Shown in pieces: positions 13,416 to 13,685 of a DNA stretch of 13,685 nt; positions within the stretch are counted from its first letter, which is position 1; each line of letters starts with the position of its first letter. Source of the stretch: Pseudomonadota bacterium (GTDB taxonomy: Bacteria > Pseudomonadota > Gammaproteobacteria > Burkholderiales > Thiobacillaceae); the NCBI GenBank assembly GCA_021791235.1, contig JAJYXA010000556.1, positions 1 through 13,685 on the forward strand, read 5' to 3'. The translations under genes were made by a program, and so were the position numbers. The notes beneath the pieces are model-generated. The model ran no database searches, was not told where the DNA came from, and saw nothing but the letters and a program-made list of their open reading frames with translations.

Positions 13416-13685
13416 TCATGCGTCGGAGAGTTCTTGCGCCCACAGCAGCGCATCCATGTGCACGCCGTTGATGTCGGCCACCTCGCGCCCGATCTGCCTG
13501 GCCAGCTTCTCGATGCTGCTCTGCTCGTCCTGCTCGCAGGCGATGGCCAGGGCCAGGTAGGGCGCATACGGCCCGCGGTTCGCGACGATGGCCTCGGTGA
13601 TTTCGGCGGGCAGGCTGATCTGCTTCAGCACCTGTTCCATCGGCAAGCGCATCACCACGTCGAGCAGCGAAAACAGCCCGGCAAC
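13416..13685 (-). CDS. C-terminus of a probable EAL/HDOD signalling protein (window edge)
   Basis: The frame enters from the right edge and gives 89 residues to a TGA at 13416-13418. It begins VAGLFSLLDVVMRLPMEQVL and continues with LPAEITEAIVANRGPYAPYLALA. The pattern FSLLD-x-x-x-x-x-PM-x-x-x-L followed by an L-x-x-E-I helix and a short-fragment ATPase-like alpha bundle is how the HDOD part of EAL-HDOD proteins (YuxH/CdgJ-like) ends. Such proteins act in cyclic-di-GMP or motility/surface signalling, often with a degenerate EAL domain. The EAL region lies outside the window, so the call rests only on the tail; a stand-alone HDOD protein is the alternative. Confidence 0.65.
   Translation of the reverse strand, partial: VAGLFSLLDVVMRLPMEQVLKQISLPAEITEAIVANRGPYAPYLALAIACEQDEQSSIEKLARQIGREVADINGVHMDALLWAQELSDA

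Noticed and set aside
1..13685. CRISPR arrays, insertion sequences, phage or defence genes
   Set aside because: No regularly spaced repeats, transposase, integrase, restriction, toxin-antitoxin or other defence-family genes were recognisable; the GIY-YIG protein belongs to the housekeeping-like UPF0213 group rather than to homing endonucleases.

Overview
The window is GC-rich (roughly two thirds GC, with one conspicuously lower-GC gene) and densely coding. Its proteins look like those of a betaproteobacterium: a SrkA/YihE kinase, an MltB-type transglycosylase, a two-heme c4/c553-like cytochrome, a short B12-dependent ribonucleotide reductase and an EAL/HDOD-type signalling protein. The secreted rhodanese/metallo-hydrolase remnant and the cytochrome would suit a Thiobacillus-like sulfur oxidiser, but that genus-level idea is inference. 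No rRNA, tRNA, CRISPR array, insertion sequence or phage gene is visible. No stretch longer than about 150 bases lacks a gene.

Layout. Left edge, + strand: the last 65 codons of a succinate-semialdehyde dehydrogenase, then a complete arginase. A REP-like palindrome (1136-1199) separates these from two - strand genes: a secreted rhodanese/metallo-beta-lactamase gene that is broken (1203-2072), and an intact GloC/YcbL-type glyoxalase II (2121-2759). Divergent from the latter, only 29 bp away, a + strand series begins: a thioredoxin-fold/HEAT fusion, a lower-GC GFA-family zinc protein, an EamA permease, and a secreted diheme cytochrome c with a structured leader. Next, on the - strand and read right to left, come SrkA kinase, an asparagine-synthase-like amidotransferase of the N-acetylglutaminylglutamine amide (NAGGN) type, an MltB lytic transglycosylase overlapping it by 8 bp, a possible 29-codon ORF, and a small eight-cysteine protein. 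Divergent from srkA, on the + strand, lie nrdJ (class II ribonucleotide reductase) and a patatin-like phospholipase 3 bp behind it. The right edge (- strand) holds a UPF0213 GIY-YIG protein and the C-terminus of a probable EAL/HDOD regulator.

How the genes may work together. Arginase and succinate-semialdehyde dehydrogenase both serve arginine/GABA nitrogen catabolism. The block 1203-3874 is rich in thiol and sulfur families (rhodanese, two metallo-hydrolases, CxxC thioredoxin fold, GFA family). The block 6178-10289 suggests stress and envelope maintenance (stress kinase, osmoprotectant-type amidotransferase, murein hydrolase), although the two usual partners of the NAGGN amidotransferase are absent here.

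Most of the window is ordinary conserved gene content. I do not see a clearly new multi-gene system. The points most worth following are the rhodanese-MBL scar, the orphan NAGGN-type amidotransferase coupled to a transglycosylase, the thioredoxin-HEAT/GloC pair, and the eight-cysteine protein with its duplicated LD-x-LF motif.
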